64,000 nt of DNA from Symbiodinium natans (Eukaryota; Sar; Dinophyceae; Suessiales; Symbiodiniaceae). Shown here in pieces: positions 29,829 to 40,034 of the stretch (position 1 is the first letter of the stretch; each line of letters starts with the position of its first letter). The DNA is taken from contig CAJNDS010002348.1 of the NCBI GenBank assembly GCA_905221605.1, forward strand, positions 113,501 to 177,500. Direction: 5' to 3'. The position numbers were made by a program, and so were the translations under genes. The notes below the pieces were generated by a model. It was not told the origin of the DNA. It was given only the letters and a program-made list of their open reading frames with translations, and searched no databases.

Positions 29829-32490
29829 TCATGAAGTGGTAAATTTCGCGAACCAGGTTTCGGGAAGGTGAGTTCGACACCAATCGGCGCTAACTCCTCA
29901 TATAGGGGTTGGGAGTGCATGCTTGCTTTTTTTGGACTGAACAACCATTTGAAGGCTTTGCACACCCACAGCAGCGAACCAACATGTTTTACTGTTTGCT
30001 AAGGGCCGGCGTCCCGCCCGTGAACCTCCATGAGCCTCAGATTCCCGAAGAACCTGGCCAGAAGCAAACCCTACCCCCCTATAGCCTTGCCATGGCTGAC
30101 CTTAGCTTCCAAGTTAAGCGCTTGCAGCGGGCTCACGCGCATTTGCTCCAGTTGCACCCGCGGCTTATGGTTGGAACCGAAAGCACCATAAATGTCAGTG
30201 AAAACGCTTAAGTTCGACACAGTGTGTTGGGAGTATTGTCGCTAATTTTGCAGGGCCGTTTTTCTACGAGCTTTTCGGGCGGCCACCACCATGCGAAATG
30301 CATTATTTGTCATTTCTTTCTGGTTGGCGTTGGTTCGAGGCGAAGAAAAGCTAAGGTCAGTGAAAACTTTAAGTTCAACATGGGGTGTTCAAACTATTGT
30401 AGCTGATTTTGCCAGACAGTTTTTTGCGACTAACTTTTCGGGTGCCACACCCATGCGAAATTCACCGTCTGTCCTTTTTTCTGGTATGTGATGGCTCGAG
30501 CCGAACAAAAAGTCAAGGCCGGTGAAAGCCCTTAAGATCAACACCGGGCGTTGAATTTCTTGTTGCTAACTTTCCGGGGTGGTTTCTCTACTGGTTTTTT
30601 CGGCTGTCGGGTGACCGTTTTCGGCGCTGAAAATGGGCAATAACTGTTTGCACGGAGCAACAATTTAGAAACTGTCTTTGCTTCGTTGTTGGATGTTTTA
30701 TTTGATTTTTTGGGTTTAGGGTCTAGGGTTTAGGGCTTTGAGTTTAGGGTTTAGAAGCCAAACAAAAAGCAAAACGGAAAAAGCCTTTTAAAAAATAGAC
30801 CTCCCCATTGAAATCCAAATGTGAGCTGTGTTTGGCGGTTTGCAGCTGAAAGGGTTGGGACGGTTGGCTGTTCGGGCTTAATCTGGGAGTTAAAGGTGGC
30901 TTTAGTAATGATGGCCATGGCAGTGCGGTGTGGGTGGCTTAGATCCCGAAATCGAGCGACTCTGACCCCAAAAAAAAGTTAGAGACCAAAAAAGACCCCA
31001 AAAAAAAGTTAGGGACCAAAAAAAAAGTTAAGTTCAACACCGTGTTGAACCTAACTTTTCGCGTTGGAAATCCTACGTGTTTTTGCTGTTTTCCTACGTG
31101 TTTTTTCAGGCGGCAAGGCTACAAACCGACGCCGTTTGACCTTTTTTACCCTTATTTCCCACATTTTTCCCTGAAACACGTCACACGACAGCCCAAAAAC
31201 CACGTAGGATTCAGCAAAAACACGCAGGATTTCCAACACGAAAAGTTAGGTTCAACACGGTGTTGAACTTAACTTTTTTTTGGGTCTCTAACTTTTTTGG
31301 GGGTTTTTTTTTGGTCTCTAACTTGTTTTGGGGGTCAGAGTCGCTCGATTTCGGGATCTAAGCCACCCACACCGCACTGCCATGGCCATCATTACTAAAG
31401 CCACCTTTAACTCCCAGATTAAGCCCGAACAGCCAACCGTCCCAACTCTTTCAGCTGCAAACCGCCAAACACAGCTCACATTTGGATTTCAATGGGGAGG
31501 TCTATTTTTTAAAAGGTTTTTTCCGTTTTGCTTTTTGTTTGGCTTCTAAACCCTAAACTCAAAGCCCTAAACCCTAGACCCTAAACCCAAAAAATCAAAT
31601 AACACATCCAACAACGAAGCAAAGACAGTTTCTAAATTGTTGCTCCGTGCAAACAGTTATTGCCCATTTTCAGCGCCGAAAACGGTCACCCGACAGCCGA
31701 AAAAACCAGTAGAGAAACCACCCCGGAAAGTTAGCAACAAGAAATTCAACGCCCGGTGTTGATCTTAAGGGCTTTCACCGGCCTTGACTTTTTGTTCGGC
31801 TCGAGCCATCACATACCGGCTCGAGCCATCACATACCAGAAAAAAGTACAGACGGTGAATTTCGCATGGGTGTGGCACCCGAAAAGTTAGTCGCAAAAAA
31901 CTGTCTGGCAAAATCAGCTACAATAGTTCCAACACCCCATGTTGAACTTAAAGTTTTCACTGACCTTAGCTTTTCTTCGCCTCGAACCAACGCCAACCAG
32001 AAAGAAATGACAAATAATGCATTTCGCATGGTGGTGGCCGCCCGAAAAGTTCGTAGAAAAACGGCCCTGCAAAATTAGCGACAATACTCCCAACACACTG
32101 TGTCGAACTTAAGCGTTTTCACTGACATTTATGGTGCTTTCGGTTCCAACCATAAGCCGCGGGTGCAACTGGAGCAAATGCGCGTGAGCCCGCTGCAAGA
32201 GCTTAACTTGAAGTTAAGGTCAGCCATGGCAAGGCTATAGGGGGGTAGGGTTTGCTTCTGGCCTGGTTCTTCGGGAATCTGTCGGGAATCTCGGTCTCAT
32301 GGAAGCTCATCGGTGGGACGCTGACCCTTAACAAGCCGTAAAACATGCTTGCTCGCCGCTGTGGGTGCGCAGAGCCTTCAGACGGCTGTTCAGTTTCAAA
32401 ATAAAACAAGCATGCGCCCCCAACCCTGTGTCAGGAGTTAGCGCCGGTTGGTGTTGAACCGACGTGCTCCGCGAAATTTACCATCATGAA
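29829..32490. mobile_element. 2.66-kb imperfect palindrome (fold-back element)
   Basis: Arms of about 1.3 kb (29829 to ~31105 and ~31200 to 32490) are inverted copies with scattered differences, centred near 31150. The innermost arms start from gttaagttcaacaccgtgtt. Each arm contains two to three degenerate ~165-bp tandem units (30200, 30362, 30525 in the left arm), and matching short open frames (30291-30491 plus, 31829-32029 minus) are arm copies. The right arm alone has a duplicated 20-mer (31801-31836). It contains no transposase-like frame. It lies between TauE exons 29403 and 32727, so presumably within an intron. Confidence 0.93.
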
Positions 32491-32726
32491 GCACCTGCAT
32501 TGTCAAGCGCTCCGTTGGGGATGACTTTCTGCAAACAGCATGAACGTACCCCACACCCTTACGCCCAGGTTGTGGGAAACCCCAAATCCCTAAACCTTAC
32601 AAACCCCAAGCCATCCCAAGCCCTAATCCCTAACCCCTAAACCCTAAACCCTAAACCCTAAACCTTCTACCTTCTAAACTCTAAACCCTATAAACCTACC
32701 CTCTAACCCCCGTTGCATCCTCGGAG

Positions 32727-32800
32727 GCTCCGTGGTACCTCTGCGTCCTCGTAGGGGCGCTGAGCGCGGTGGTAGGCATCGGTGGGGCAATTGTACCTTG
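32727..32800 (+). CDS. TauE/SafE exon, second-half glycine motif
   Basis: Acceptor gcatcctcggag|GCT and donor GTAGCC. Encodes APWYLCVLVGALSAVVGIGG, then AIVPW. The VVGIGG-A-I-VP motif opens the second half in TauE/SafE proteins (usual form GxGGG). This is the most diagnostic exon of the locus. Confidence 0.78.
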
Positions 32801-32916
32801 GTAGCCCCGCGGTATCCTTTTGCCCTTTTTTGAGGGGTTTAGGGTTAAGGGTTTAGGGTTTAGGGTTTAGGGTAACCAGGGCGCCCTTCATACGATATGG
32901 TTGCTGGCTTACCAAG

Positions 32917-32952
32917 GTGCTGAACCCAATGATGGTGAAGAGGGGGATCGAG
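32917..32952 (+). CDS. TauE/SafE exon after glycine motif
   Basis: Acceptor ggcttaccaag|GTG; encodes VLNPMMVKRGIE; GC donor. Fits the (L)xP-(L)-(L)-x-x-G stretch that follows the motif. Confidence 0.55.
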
Positions 32953-33597
32953 GCGGGGAGACTCAGCATTTGGGGCATTTAGGGGGTTTAGGGTTTAGGG
33001 TTTGGGGTTTAGGTTTTAGGGTTCAGGGTTTGGGGTTTAGGGTTTATAGGGTTCGGGGTTTAGGGTATGGGGTTTATAGGGTTTAGGGTTTAGGGTTTAA
33101 AGTTAAAGGGTTTAGGGTTGAGGGTTTTGGGGTTTACTGGTTTAGGGTTGAGGGGTTGAGGGCTTGAAGGGATTTTTTCGGTTTCGTGGTTTAGTGTTTA
33201 GGGCTTCGGACGAGCAGCCTAAAATAAAACACTCACCCTCAGCACTGAAGCCCTTGGTCCAAATGCCAAGGTGCCCAAAGACTCAAACCCCCAAGCCCAA
33301 ACCCAAAAGCCAAGAAATGTGTTCGTTTAATGGCTACCGGCTGTGCCGGCGATCCCCAAGAAGAACGTGAAACCCCCAGACCTCAAGCCCGAAGACGCCA
33401 GAAGCCACTGTTTCTCCAGTGTTACCTAAACCCAAAATCCAAAATTCTAAGCCCTGAATCCTTGATGCTTGCAGAGAGTGCTTGCAGAAATTAATCTGAC
33501 TTCTTAGATCGGGAAGGGGCGGGGGGGGGGGCATTTCAGCCCTTTTGCACTCATGCCTTTGGTCCGATCGCCCTAAATTCTAAGTCCGAAAACAAGG

Positions 33598-33630
<33 letters not shown>

Positions 33631-33675
33631 CGGCGAGGGTGTGGGTTTGGGCGTGTCTAAGTCGTTCATCCACAG

Positions 33676-33713
33676 CACGGGATTAGCCTGTTGGAGTTTC
33701 CTTCGTCTTGGGG
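33676..33713 (+). CDS. Exon-like segment, locus 2
   Basis: Acceptor tcgttcatccacag|CAC and donor GTGAGG; encodes HGISLLEFPSSW. Confidence 0.5.
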
Positions 33714-33973
33714 GTGAGGGCGCTTGGGTTTGGGGCGTAGAGGGTTCGGGCTCTCAGCTGCAAGAGCATTGTGAGACGCCCCATAGACCCCATTCCCGTT
33801 TAGGGTTTAGGGTTTAGGGTTTAGGGTTTAGGGTTTAGGGTTTAGGGTTTAGGGTTTAGGGTTTAGGGTTTAGGGTTTAGGGCCCCACCCCTAAACCGTC
33901 CGAACTTGAACCCCTTAAGCCGCCTTAAGCCCCTAACAAGACTTCGCGCCCTTTCGCCAAAAGGTGCCGGCAG

Positions 33974-34000
33974 CCACTGCGACTGCATCCCTGTTCCTCG
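33974..34000 (+). CDS. TauE/SafE micro-exon
   Basis: Acceptor ggtgccggcag|CC and donor GTTTCT; encodes TATASLFL, matching the A-S-A-T-x-x-x-M-x-L pattern in the family's next helix. Confidence 0.5.
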
Positions 34001-34407
34001 GTTTCTAGCCCATTGTCGCCCCCCACGACCCAGATGAGGGTTTAGGGTTCAGGGTTTAGGGTTTAGGGTCTAGGGTTTAGGGTTTAGGGTTTAGGGTTTA
34101 GGGCTTCAGGGCTTCAGGGTTAAGGATTTGGGGTCGGGTTCAGGGTTTAGGGTTTTGGAGCTTCAAACCTCTTCGAAGCTCCTCATCAACTCTATTCAAA
34201 CTCCACTGAAAGCCTCAAGCCCATGTCAGTCAGTTGGTGTCAGACTCATGCCGTTCTGCAAGGGAATGCATGTGAGGTGTTCTTACCCGGGTTTGTTTAG
34301 GAGCTTAGGGCTTAGGGCGTAGATTCTGGAATTAGAATTTCAGGTTTAGGGTGGTGGGAGTCTAGAGACTTTGGGCTTATGACTTCAAGTCTCTTCACCA
34401 GTACCAG

Positions 34408-34431
34408 GCACTCCTCTGAAAGCAAGCCCTC
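34408..34431 (+). CDS. Exon-like micro-exon, locus 2
   Basis: Acceptors CAG at 34401 or 34407; donor GTGAGT (consensus) at 34432; HSSESKP or an alternative frame. Confidence 0.4.
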
Positions 34432-34654
34432 GTGAGTCGTACAGAAAGTAACCCCCAAATCCCACAATTACAAGAACCGCAAGACCTACAAGACCTCAAG
34501 CCAATTCCCATAAGAAAGGGGTCGGAATAATTTCTAACAGAATTCCCATTTGGCCCGTTTGTATACTTTACTGACCCCCCCCCCCAACCCTAAACCCTAA
34601 ACCCTAAACCCCCTCTATCCAGTATAAGGCCCCTATGTTAGCTCCTTGTGGGAG

Positions 34655-34721
34655 GATGGTGTTGGTGATGAGCTCGTGCAGTACCTCGCTCTTCGTGATT
34701 GGTGGCTTCGTGCCGCTTCTC
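34655..34721 (+). CDS. TauE/SafE exon, Ser/Thr-rich helix
   Basis: Acceptor cttgtgggag|G; encodes MVLVMSSCSTSLFVIGGFVP then LL; donor GTGCTG. Corresponds to the M-x-L-F-x-S-S-x-T-x-x-x-F segment of the family. Confidence 0.65.
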
Positions 34722-34942
34722 GTGCTGATGTTTCGGACCCCACTACAAAGCCCTCAGGCGCAGCCCCCTGGAGGTGCCATTCCCCCCCCCGTTTAGTGTG
34801 GGCCTTGAAGGTGTAGGCTTCAGGGTTTAGGGTTTAGGGTTTAGGGTTTAGGGTTTAGGGTTTAGGGTTGGGGCTTGGGGAGTGGAGGCACCAACAAGCT
34901 GTACGCCTCAGCATCAACCATCCTCCTCCCCCTATCTGCCAG

Positions 34943-34966
34943 AAAACGCGGAGGAAGTTCAGGGAG
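34943..34966 (+). CDS. Exon-like micro-exon, locus 2
   Basis: A very strong acceptor (catcctcctccccctatctgccag in two parts); encodes KTRRKFRE; GC donor. Basic loop. Confidence 0.5.
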
Positions 34967-35183
34967 GCTAAACCCTATACACCCTAAACCGTAAACCCCT
35001 AAGCCCTAAGCCCTAAGCCCTAAACCCTAAACCCTAAGCCCTAAGCCCTAAGCCCTAACCCTAATCCCTAACCCCTAAACCCTAAACCCTAAACCCTAAA
35101 CCCTAAACCCTAAACCCTAAACCCTAAACCCTAAACCCTAAACCCTAAACCCTAAACCCTAAACCCTAGCATAGTAAGCTGAG

Positions 35184-35260
35184 GCTGCTGCCGGCCGCGA
35201 CGTTCGGAGCCGCCTCCTTCCTAGGTTCCCTTTGCGGGAAGTCGCGGCTCGCTTCCTTAG
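35184..35260 (+). CDS. TauE/SafE exon with telomere-repeat donor
   Basis: Acceptor agtaagctgag|G; encodes LLPAATFGAASFLGSLCGKS, then RLASL; donor GTTTAG. The A-x-x-G-x-x-x-G-x-x-x-x-R pattern matches the late helix of the family. Confidence 0.65.
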
Positions 35261-35382
35261 GTTTAGGGGTTTAGGGTTTAGGGGTTAGGGTTTAGGGGCT
35301 TAGGGTTTAGGATTTAGGGTTTTGGGGTTTAGAATTTGAAGTGCAGGGCTTAGGGTTTGGAAGCCTTGCGGCATGGTCGCAG

Positions 35383-35451
35383 GACTCACTTGGGTCGGAT
35401 GTTGCTGGTTCTCTGGGCTGTTTTGGATCGTGGCCGCCTCCTGTCATGGGA
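35383..35451 (+). CDS. Exon-like membrane segment, locus 2
   Basis: Acceptor gcatggtcgcag|GA and donor GTAATT; LTWVGCCWFSGLFWIVAASC. A second frame is open. Confidence 0.45.
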
Positions 35452-35937
35452 GTAATTAATGACGCGATCACAGCGTAAACCCTAAACCCTAACCCCTAAA
35501 CCCCAAACCCTAAACCCCAAACACGGTTCTCTTTGTCCAGCTGAATGCCCTCGACTCTGGTCTTGGGATGTGGACCCAGATTCCCCAGAAGCACCCACCC
35601 GCCCAACCCAAACCTCAAGCCTTGAAAACAACGAACCCCAAACCCCGAACCCCAAGCCCTGAACCCCAAGCCCCAAATCCCAAATCCCAAATCCTTTACC
35701 CTTTTGAGGTCATGATATGTTGGTGGTCTAAAAATCTCGGGTTTTGGGGCTGAGAGCTTGCTTGGTTTAGCCGCTTAGGCTTCTTTAAGACGTCTGCGAA
35801 TTCTCACCTCATTGGATAACGCCTTGGCTTGGTCAAAACCCTATAATTACCCTAAACCCCATGAAGCCTAAACCCTAAACCCTAAACCCTAAACCCTATA
35901 CCCCAAACCCTATACCCTATACCCCAAGTCGTCCCAG

Positions 35938-36037
35938 GGTGGTGAGCTACCTCGTAAGCTGGACCGGTCGCACGTCGTTGTTGGTGATTCTGTCCCTGGC
36001 TTGCATGGCAGGGGAAAACCGTTCAGCAGAATGGCAG
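35938..36037 (+). CDS. TauE/SafE exon with telomere-repeat donor
   Basis: Acceptor aagtcgtcccag|G; encodes VVSYLVSWTGRTSLLVILSL, then ACMAGENRSAEWQ; donor GTTTAG. The (R)-x-S-x-x-(V)-x-x-L pattern after a basic turn is typical near the end of the family domain. Confidence 0.65.
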
Positions 36038-36963
36038 GTTTAGGGTTTAGGGTTTAGGGTATAGGGTTTCGGGTTTAGGGTTTCGGGTTTAGGGTTTTAG
36101 GGTTTAAGGTTTAGGGTTTCGGGTTTAGGGTTTTAGGGTTTAGGGTTTAGGGTACAGAGTTTAGGGTTTAGGGCTTAAGGTTTAGGGTTTCGTGCCTCGG
36201 GTTATGGGAAGCATCAGTGCTCCGGCTCTCTGAATCTGTTCATCTCGTCCGCTTTCCTGGTGACATGTTCGTTTCATGGCAACGCTGAACCGTGAACCCT
36301 AGAAGCAAACTGAGAGACCGCCAAACCCAAACCCAAAGAAAACACACCAAAGCCCCACGATTGGAACCCTAAAGCATAAACCCTAAACCACGGGTCTTGA
36401 CAATGAACTGTGCGACCGGGAACTTCAAGGCATAGGGGTTGATGAGGGTTTTTGGGGATTAGGGCTCAGGGTGCAGGACTTTGGGCTGTAAAGCTTAGGC
36501 CTTGTAACCCTAAACCCTAAACCCCAAACCGCGGGGGGGGGGGGGGGGGGGGTATGGGTGTATGGGTTTGAGGGGTGATGGGTATGAGGGGTTTAAGGGT
36601 TTGAGGGTGGGCATGGAAGTCCCGACTCGGTTTAGGGTTCAGGGCTTACGGCTTAGGGTTAAGCGCTTAGGGCTTAGGGCTTAGGGCGATAGGGTCAGGG
36701 ACACAGGGGGGGTTGAAGTGCCTGGGGTGTAGGATTTAGGTGCCTGGGCTAGGGTGTTAGGCCTCCTGATGCCGGTCTCTTGGTTTTTGGGGCTGGGCCG
36801 CGAGATGTTTGCCATCCTGTGGAGTTAGCAGCCTCTGAATCTTGTCGGAGGACCCTAAACCCTTAAGCCTAAACCCTAAACCCTAAACCCTAAACCCGAA
36901 ACCCTAAAACCCCACCCGAAGCTATGATTTGCCATTTTTAAGCCAAGATCTGGGAAGCCAAAG

Positions 36964-36997
36964 GTTGTCGATCTTCATTTTGGTGTCCGGCATCACC
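36964..36997 (+). CDS. Exon-like membrane segment, locus 2 C-terminal region
   Basis: Acceptor gaagccaaag-type AAG|G; encodes LSIFILVSGIT; donor GTGTGA. Confidence 0.5.
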
Positions 36998-37133
36998 GTG
37001 TGACCCGCCGGCAAGGTATGCTTGCGGGGGTGTGTGTGAGAGGCACAGACACCCTTCTGCACAGGGCTTCTTCTAAGAGGCCCGTCTCAAAGGCCGTAAT
37101 GCTTAACGACCTCGGCCTTGTACTCTCTCACAG

Positions 37134-37166
37134 GCGGGTTTTTGTTGATTTGCGCCGCCCTCAGAA
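37134..37166 (+). CDS. Exon-like membrane segment, locus 2 C-terminal region
   Basis: Acceptor ccttgtactctctcacag|GC; encodes GFLLICAALR; donor GTAGGA. Confidence 0.5.
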
Positions 37167-37245
37167 GTAGGAACGCGCGCTTGCTGCTTCATGAAGGGTT
37201 TAGGGTTTAGTGTTCAGGGTTCAGGGTTTAGGGGGTCTTCTGTAG

Positions 37246-37267
37246 CTACTGCCGAGTGCACTTGCAG
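37246..37267 (+). CDS. Exon-like micro-exon, locus 2 end (?)
   Basis: Acceptor ggtcttctgtag|C; YCRVHLQ; GC donor. Last candidate before a change in character; the real stop is not identified. Confidence 0.35.
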
Positions 37268-38208
37268 GCAGGACCTGTTACTAGCTGTTGGTAGCTGCTA
37301 CTGGGAATTTGAACCGGCCCGGCTCGCACATAAGCCCTAAACCCTAAACCCTAAACCCTACACCCTGTAAATGACCGTGAGCCTGCTTAACGACCTCCGT
37401 GGTGTGAAAAGGCAAACTCTTGGTCTTTCAAGCTTTACATGCTTGGTAGCCCACTGGTACCCTTTACCCTTTTGTTTTTTCGTTCTGGGTTCCCTTATAA
37501 AGTATCAACCAAAAAAAGGGTGCCCTGACTATAATATGGTTACTGGGCTACTAAGACATCAAAGCCGTAAATGATTGGTTCTGGGGCAAAGGCTCTCACT
37601 CAAAGCCATGGATGTGTTGTTTTTCTGTTTCGGTTCCATGCTTTAGCCAGTCCAGGCTAGAAGTTGACAGACAAGTCTAGGGTCAACAGTAACTCATGTT
37701 GGAGCATACTTTAAGTTCTAGATGTAGGCGGCTGGAGGTATTGCGGGCACCACACACGGGAATGAAGCACCAAGTAGGCTTTGTGCACAATGCTGAAGCT
37801 CTTGAGCACAAAGCTCCACACTCGCTCAGTCCAAGGCAAGGGTTTGCCATGTACTCCCGCGTCCTGCGCATCCAAAACTCGAAAAGCCCCGCAGCCCTCA
37901 AACCCCGAACCTCTAACCGTCGAGCACTACAACCCTACAAACCTAGGCCCTAACCCAAGCTCCAAACCCTAAATCCTTCATTACATCGCAATGACTGGCA
38001 GGTTTTGTGGGCGCATGGAGCTGGAAGGGACGTATTGGGTCAAAAATGAGAAGTCCCGGAACGAATACCCAGCGACTCTCTTTCTAGGTTCCCAAACCCC
38101 AAACCCCAAACCCCAAGCCCCAAGCCCCAAACCCTAAACCCTAAACCCCTAAACCCTAAACCCTAAACCCTAAACCCTAAACCCTAAACTCTTGCGAGGC
38201 TCTGCCAG

Positions 38209-38277
38209 GGTGTCATGCAAACGGTTGCAGACTTCCAAGCCGGCGAGAACCCATTGACCGATTGGAAATTGCCTTGT
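38209..38277 (+). CDS. Exon-like segment, locus 3
   Basis: Acceptor ggctctgccag|GGT; GVMQTVADFQAGENPLTDWK; an in-frame TGA follows at 38278. The end is unresolved. Confidence 0.5.
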
Positions 38278-38630
38278 TGACCTTAGGGTTTGGTGCTTAG
38301 GGTAGACTGTTTAGGGTTTAGGGTTTAGGTTTGAGGGTTTGGGGTTTAGGGTTTAGGGTTTTAGCGGTTTCAGAGCTTCGGGGTGTAAGGGTTTCAGACT
38401 TCGTCCTGTTTGGGCGACACCTGTACAGCCACCAGGCATGTGACACGAGTTTCCTTTGAAGTGCCTCTGCAGTGGACTGCCCCTTTTTGCGGTAGTTCAC
38501 CCGGAGAACCGAGGTACAAAAACCCAGGGTCTAGGGTCTAGGGTTTAGGGCTTTGGGTGTAGGGTTTAGGGTCCCCAAAACCCTACATCCTCAAAGGGGC
38601 ATGCAGCTGAGCCACTTTCGACATGTACAG

Positions 38631-38689
38631 GGAGGCCACCAACGGCCGAAGGAGAGGCACGATTTATTGAGGGGCAGTCCCAAGCTCCC
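38631..38689 (+). CDS. Exon-like segment, locus 3
   Basis: Acceptor cgacatgtacag|GG and donor GTAGGG; RPPTAEGEARFIEGQSQAP. Confidence 0.55.
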
Positions 38690-38801
38690 GTAGGGTACCC
38701 TAAACCCTAAACCCTAAACCCTAAACCCTAAACCCTAAACCCTAAACCCTAAACCCTAAACCCTAAACTCTTTGTTTTTGTGCTTTACATCAGGTTTTCA
38801 G

Positions 38802-39100
38802 CCTTACAGACAGTCTTTAGACAGCTTCGGGCCCATTCTCGGGTTTAGGGCAGAGCGTGCCTGGGCTAGAGTGACGAGAGCGCTGCTGTCAGAGGTTTCC
38901 GGAGCAATGACTCCTGCTATAAGGGACACTTTACACAAGTCTCTTATAAACCCTAAACCCTAAACCCTAAACCCTTCTGCTACAAGGGACACTTTACACA
39001 AGTCTCTTCTTCGAGTCTGGCGGTGGTGCCGGGCCACTCCGCGGCATTACAGAAGCTTTGCCGCACAGCATAAAACGCCAGATGGCTCCCCTACTATTAT
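38802..39100 (+). CDS. Coding exon interrupted by a telomere-type array and a 34-bp duplication
   Basis: Acceptor atcaggttttcag|CCT. Open frame includes PYRQSLDSFGPILGFRAERA, WARVTRALLSEVSGAMTPAI and RDTLHKSL; it then meets an array (38946-38974) with an in-frame TAA at 38961. The last 34 bp before the array reappear after it (38975-39008), and the same frame continues LLRVWRWCRATPRHYRSFAA, QHKTPDGSPTI, ending at a GC donor in the terminal repeat of a family D element. Array plus one duplicate is 63 bp, exactly 21 codons, so removal restores an uninterrupted exon. Confidence 0.7.
38912..39008. repeat. 29-bp CCCTAAA array bracketed by 34-bp direct repeats
   Basis: Copies at 38912-38945 and 38975-39008 differ at two positions (tcctgctataagggacac versus ttctgctacaagggacac). 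Confidence 0.88.
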
Positions 39101-39206
39101 GCTTAAGAACTCCAGAAGAAACAAAGAACTAGAATGCCTATACCACCCTTATAAGGAATACTATTTTTCATTTTTTTTTGGGGGGGGGTTCTTAAGCAAT
39201 TAGTAG
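39091..39206. mobile_element. Family D introner-like element with TCCC duplication
   Basis: Left ctactattatgcttaagaac and right gttcttaagcaattagtag are inverted. TCCC is present at 39087-39090 and 39207-39210. It lies exactly between two exon-like segments. Confidence 0.75.
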
Positions 39207-39220
39207 TCCCAGATGTACAG

Positions 39221-39287
39221 AGGGCCTTCAAGCTGGTCCTTAAGCGGAGCCTTGCAGCCTTAAGCAGACCTGTCAAGACGACTGCAG
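39221..39287 (+). CDS. Exon-like segment, locus 3
   Basis: Acceptor ccagatgtacag|AGG just behind the family D element; RAFKLVLKRSLAALSRPVKT; GC donor. Confidence 0.5.
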
Positions 39288-39444
39288 GCGGCAGAAGAGT
39301 TGTCAGGAGTTGGGGGGTTTAGGGTTTAGGGTTTAGGGTCTAGGGCAAGTTAAGGCTTTCCCAAAAACGGCCGAAGCCCTCCTCCCGCCCCCTATACTCT
39401 CGAAACCCAACAGCAAGCCGAAGTTTCAGCGCCAGGGGCGATAC

Positions 39445-39516
39445 GGCACCCTAAACCCTAAACCCTAAACCCTAAACCCTAAACCCTAAACCCTAAACCC
39501 TAAACCCTAAAGGCAC
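39445..39516. repeat. CCCTAAA array flanked by 5-bp direct repeat GGCAC
   Basis: GGCAC at 39445-39449 and 39512-39516 borders an eight-unit array. Five bases can match by chance. Confidence 0.45.
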
Positions 39517-39520
39517 TAAG

Positions 39521-39561
39521 GAGCTGCCGAGGTTAAGATCGAGATTCCTTGCGGCTGCTTC
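39521..39561 (+). CDS. Exon-like segment, locus 3
   Basis: Acceptor aggcactaag|GAG and donor GTAAGA; ELPRLRSRFLAAA. Confidence 0.55.
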
Positions 39562-39689
39562 GTAAGATGCGGCCCTAGACCCCAAACCCTAAAACCTAAA
39601 CCGTTAAACTAAACCCTACACCCTAAACCCTAAACCCGAAACCTAAACCCCAAACCCCAAACCCCAAACCCTAAACCACCGAGGCGGCC

Positions 39690-39720
<31 letters not shown>

Positions 39721-39931
39721 GCGTCTAGGCTTTGGGAGGGTGTAGGGTTTAGGGTTTAGGAGGGTTTAGAGTTTGGAGTTGGGGGTTTAGGGTTTAAACG
39801 CGATACAGCGCCTGGGTTTCGTTGTTTTTGGGTTTAGGGGTTTACAGATTAGTGGTTAGGGGTTTAATAAATTTGGATTTCAGGGTTTAAGGGTTTAGGG
39901 GTTCAGGGTTTAGGAATCCCTTTGCCATGAG

Positions 39932-40034
39932 GGCTTTTGGGCTCACAAGTATGGCGCGGGACGTCGGGGCTGGTGAATTTCTAGCATGCAATCTCCTGCG
40001 GCAGCACCAAGCAACAGAGCCTCTAGGGCCCCAG
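39932..40034 (+). CDS. Exon-like segment, locus 3
   Basis: Acceptor tttgccatgag|G; AFGLTSMARDVGAGEFLACN, then LLRQHQATEPLGP. The 3' edge is unresolved. Confidence 0.45.

Larger units (their letters stand above)
10957..37267 (+). other. Locus 2: TauE/SafE-family membrane transporter, exons over about 26 kb
   Basis: TauE/SafE proteins (PF01925) are membrane transporters of two similar halves, each opening with a glycine-rich GxGGG-VPLL-type motif. Read in order, the exons here give that plan: YVPLLIVTH (12842), LSRISRMLGAATRF (13108), LLLDGQLALAMIAPCLAGN (13898), FFPSMVILILLLLL (14606), a Trp/Lys stretch NMWKAENEL (15317), linker exons, VWICMILIVALRGG plus KSCSWEYW (28423; plant relatives have a similar CSxxYW after a helix), then the second half with VVGIGGAIVP (32727), VLNPMMVKRG (32917), ATASLFL (33974), SSCSTSLFVIGG (34655), FGAASFLGSLCGK (35184), TGRTSLLVILSL (35938). 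Family assignment is firm for the marked helices and weaker for linker exons. N-terminal exons (10957-12764) and the C-terminus are inferred by position. Substrate unknown; the family includes sulfite and organosulfonate exporters. Introns hold everything listed between 15.4 and 32.7 kb. Confidence 0.72.

Noticed and set aside
30291-32029. Two near-identical short open frames as a conserved gene pair
   Set aside because: They are the same sequence in the two arms of the palindrome; no domain is visible and codon structure is not preserved elsewhere in the arms.
39445-39516. 5-bp duplication as firm proof of array insertion
   Set aside because: Five matching bases are expected by chance at some of about 80 arrays; kept only as a low-confidence feature.
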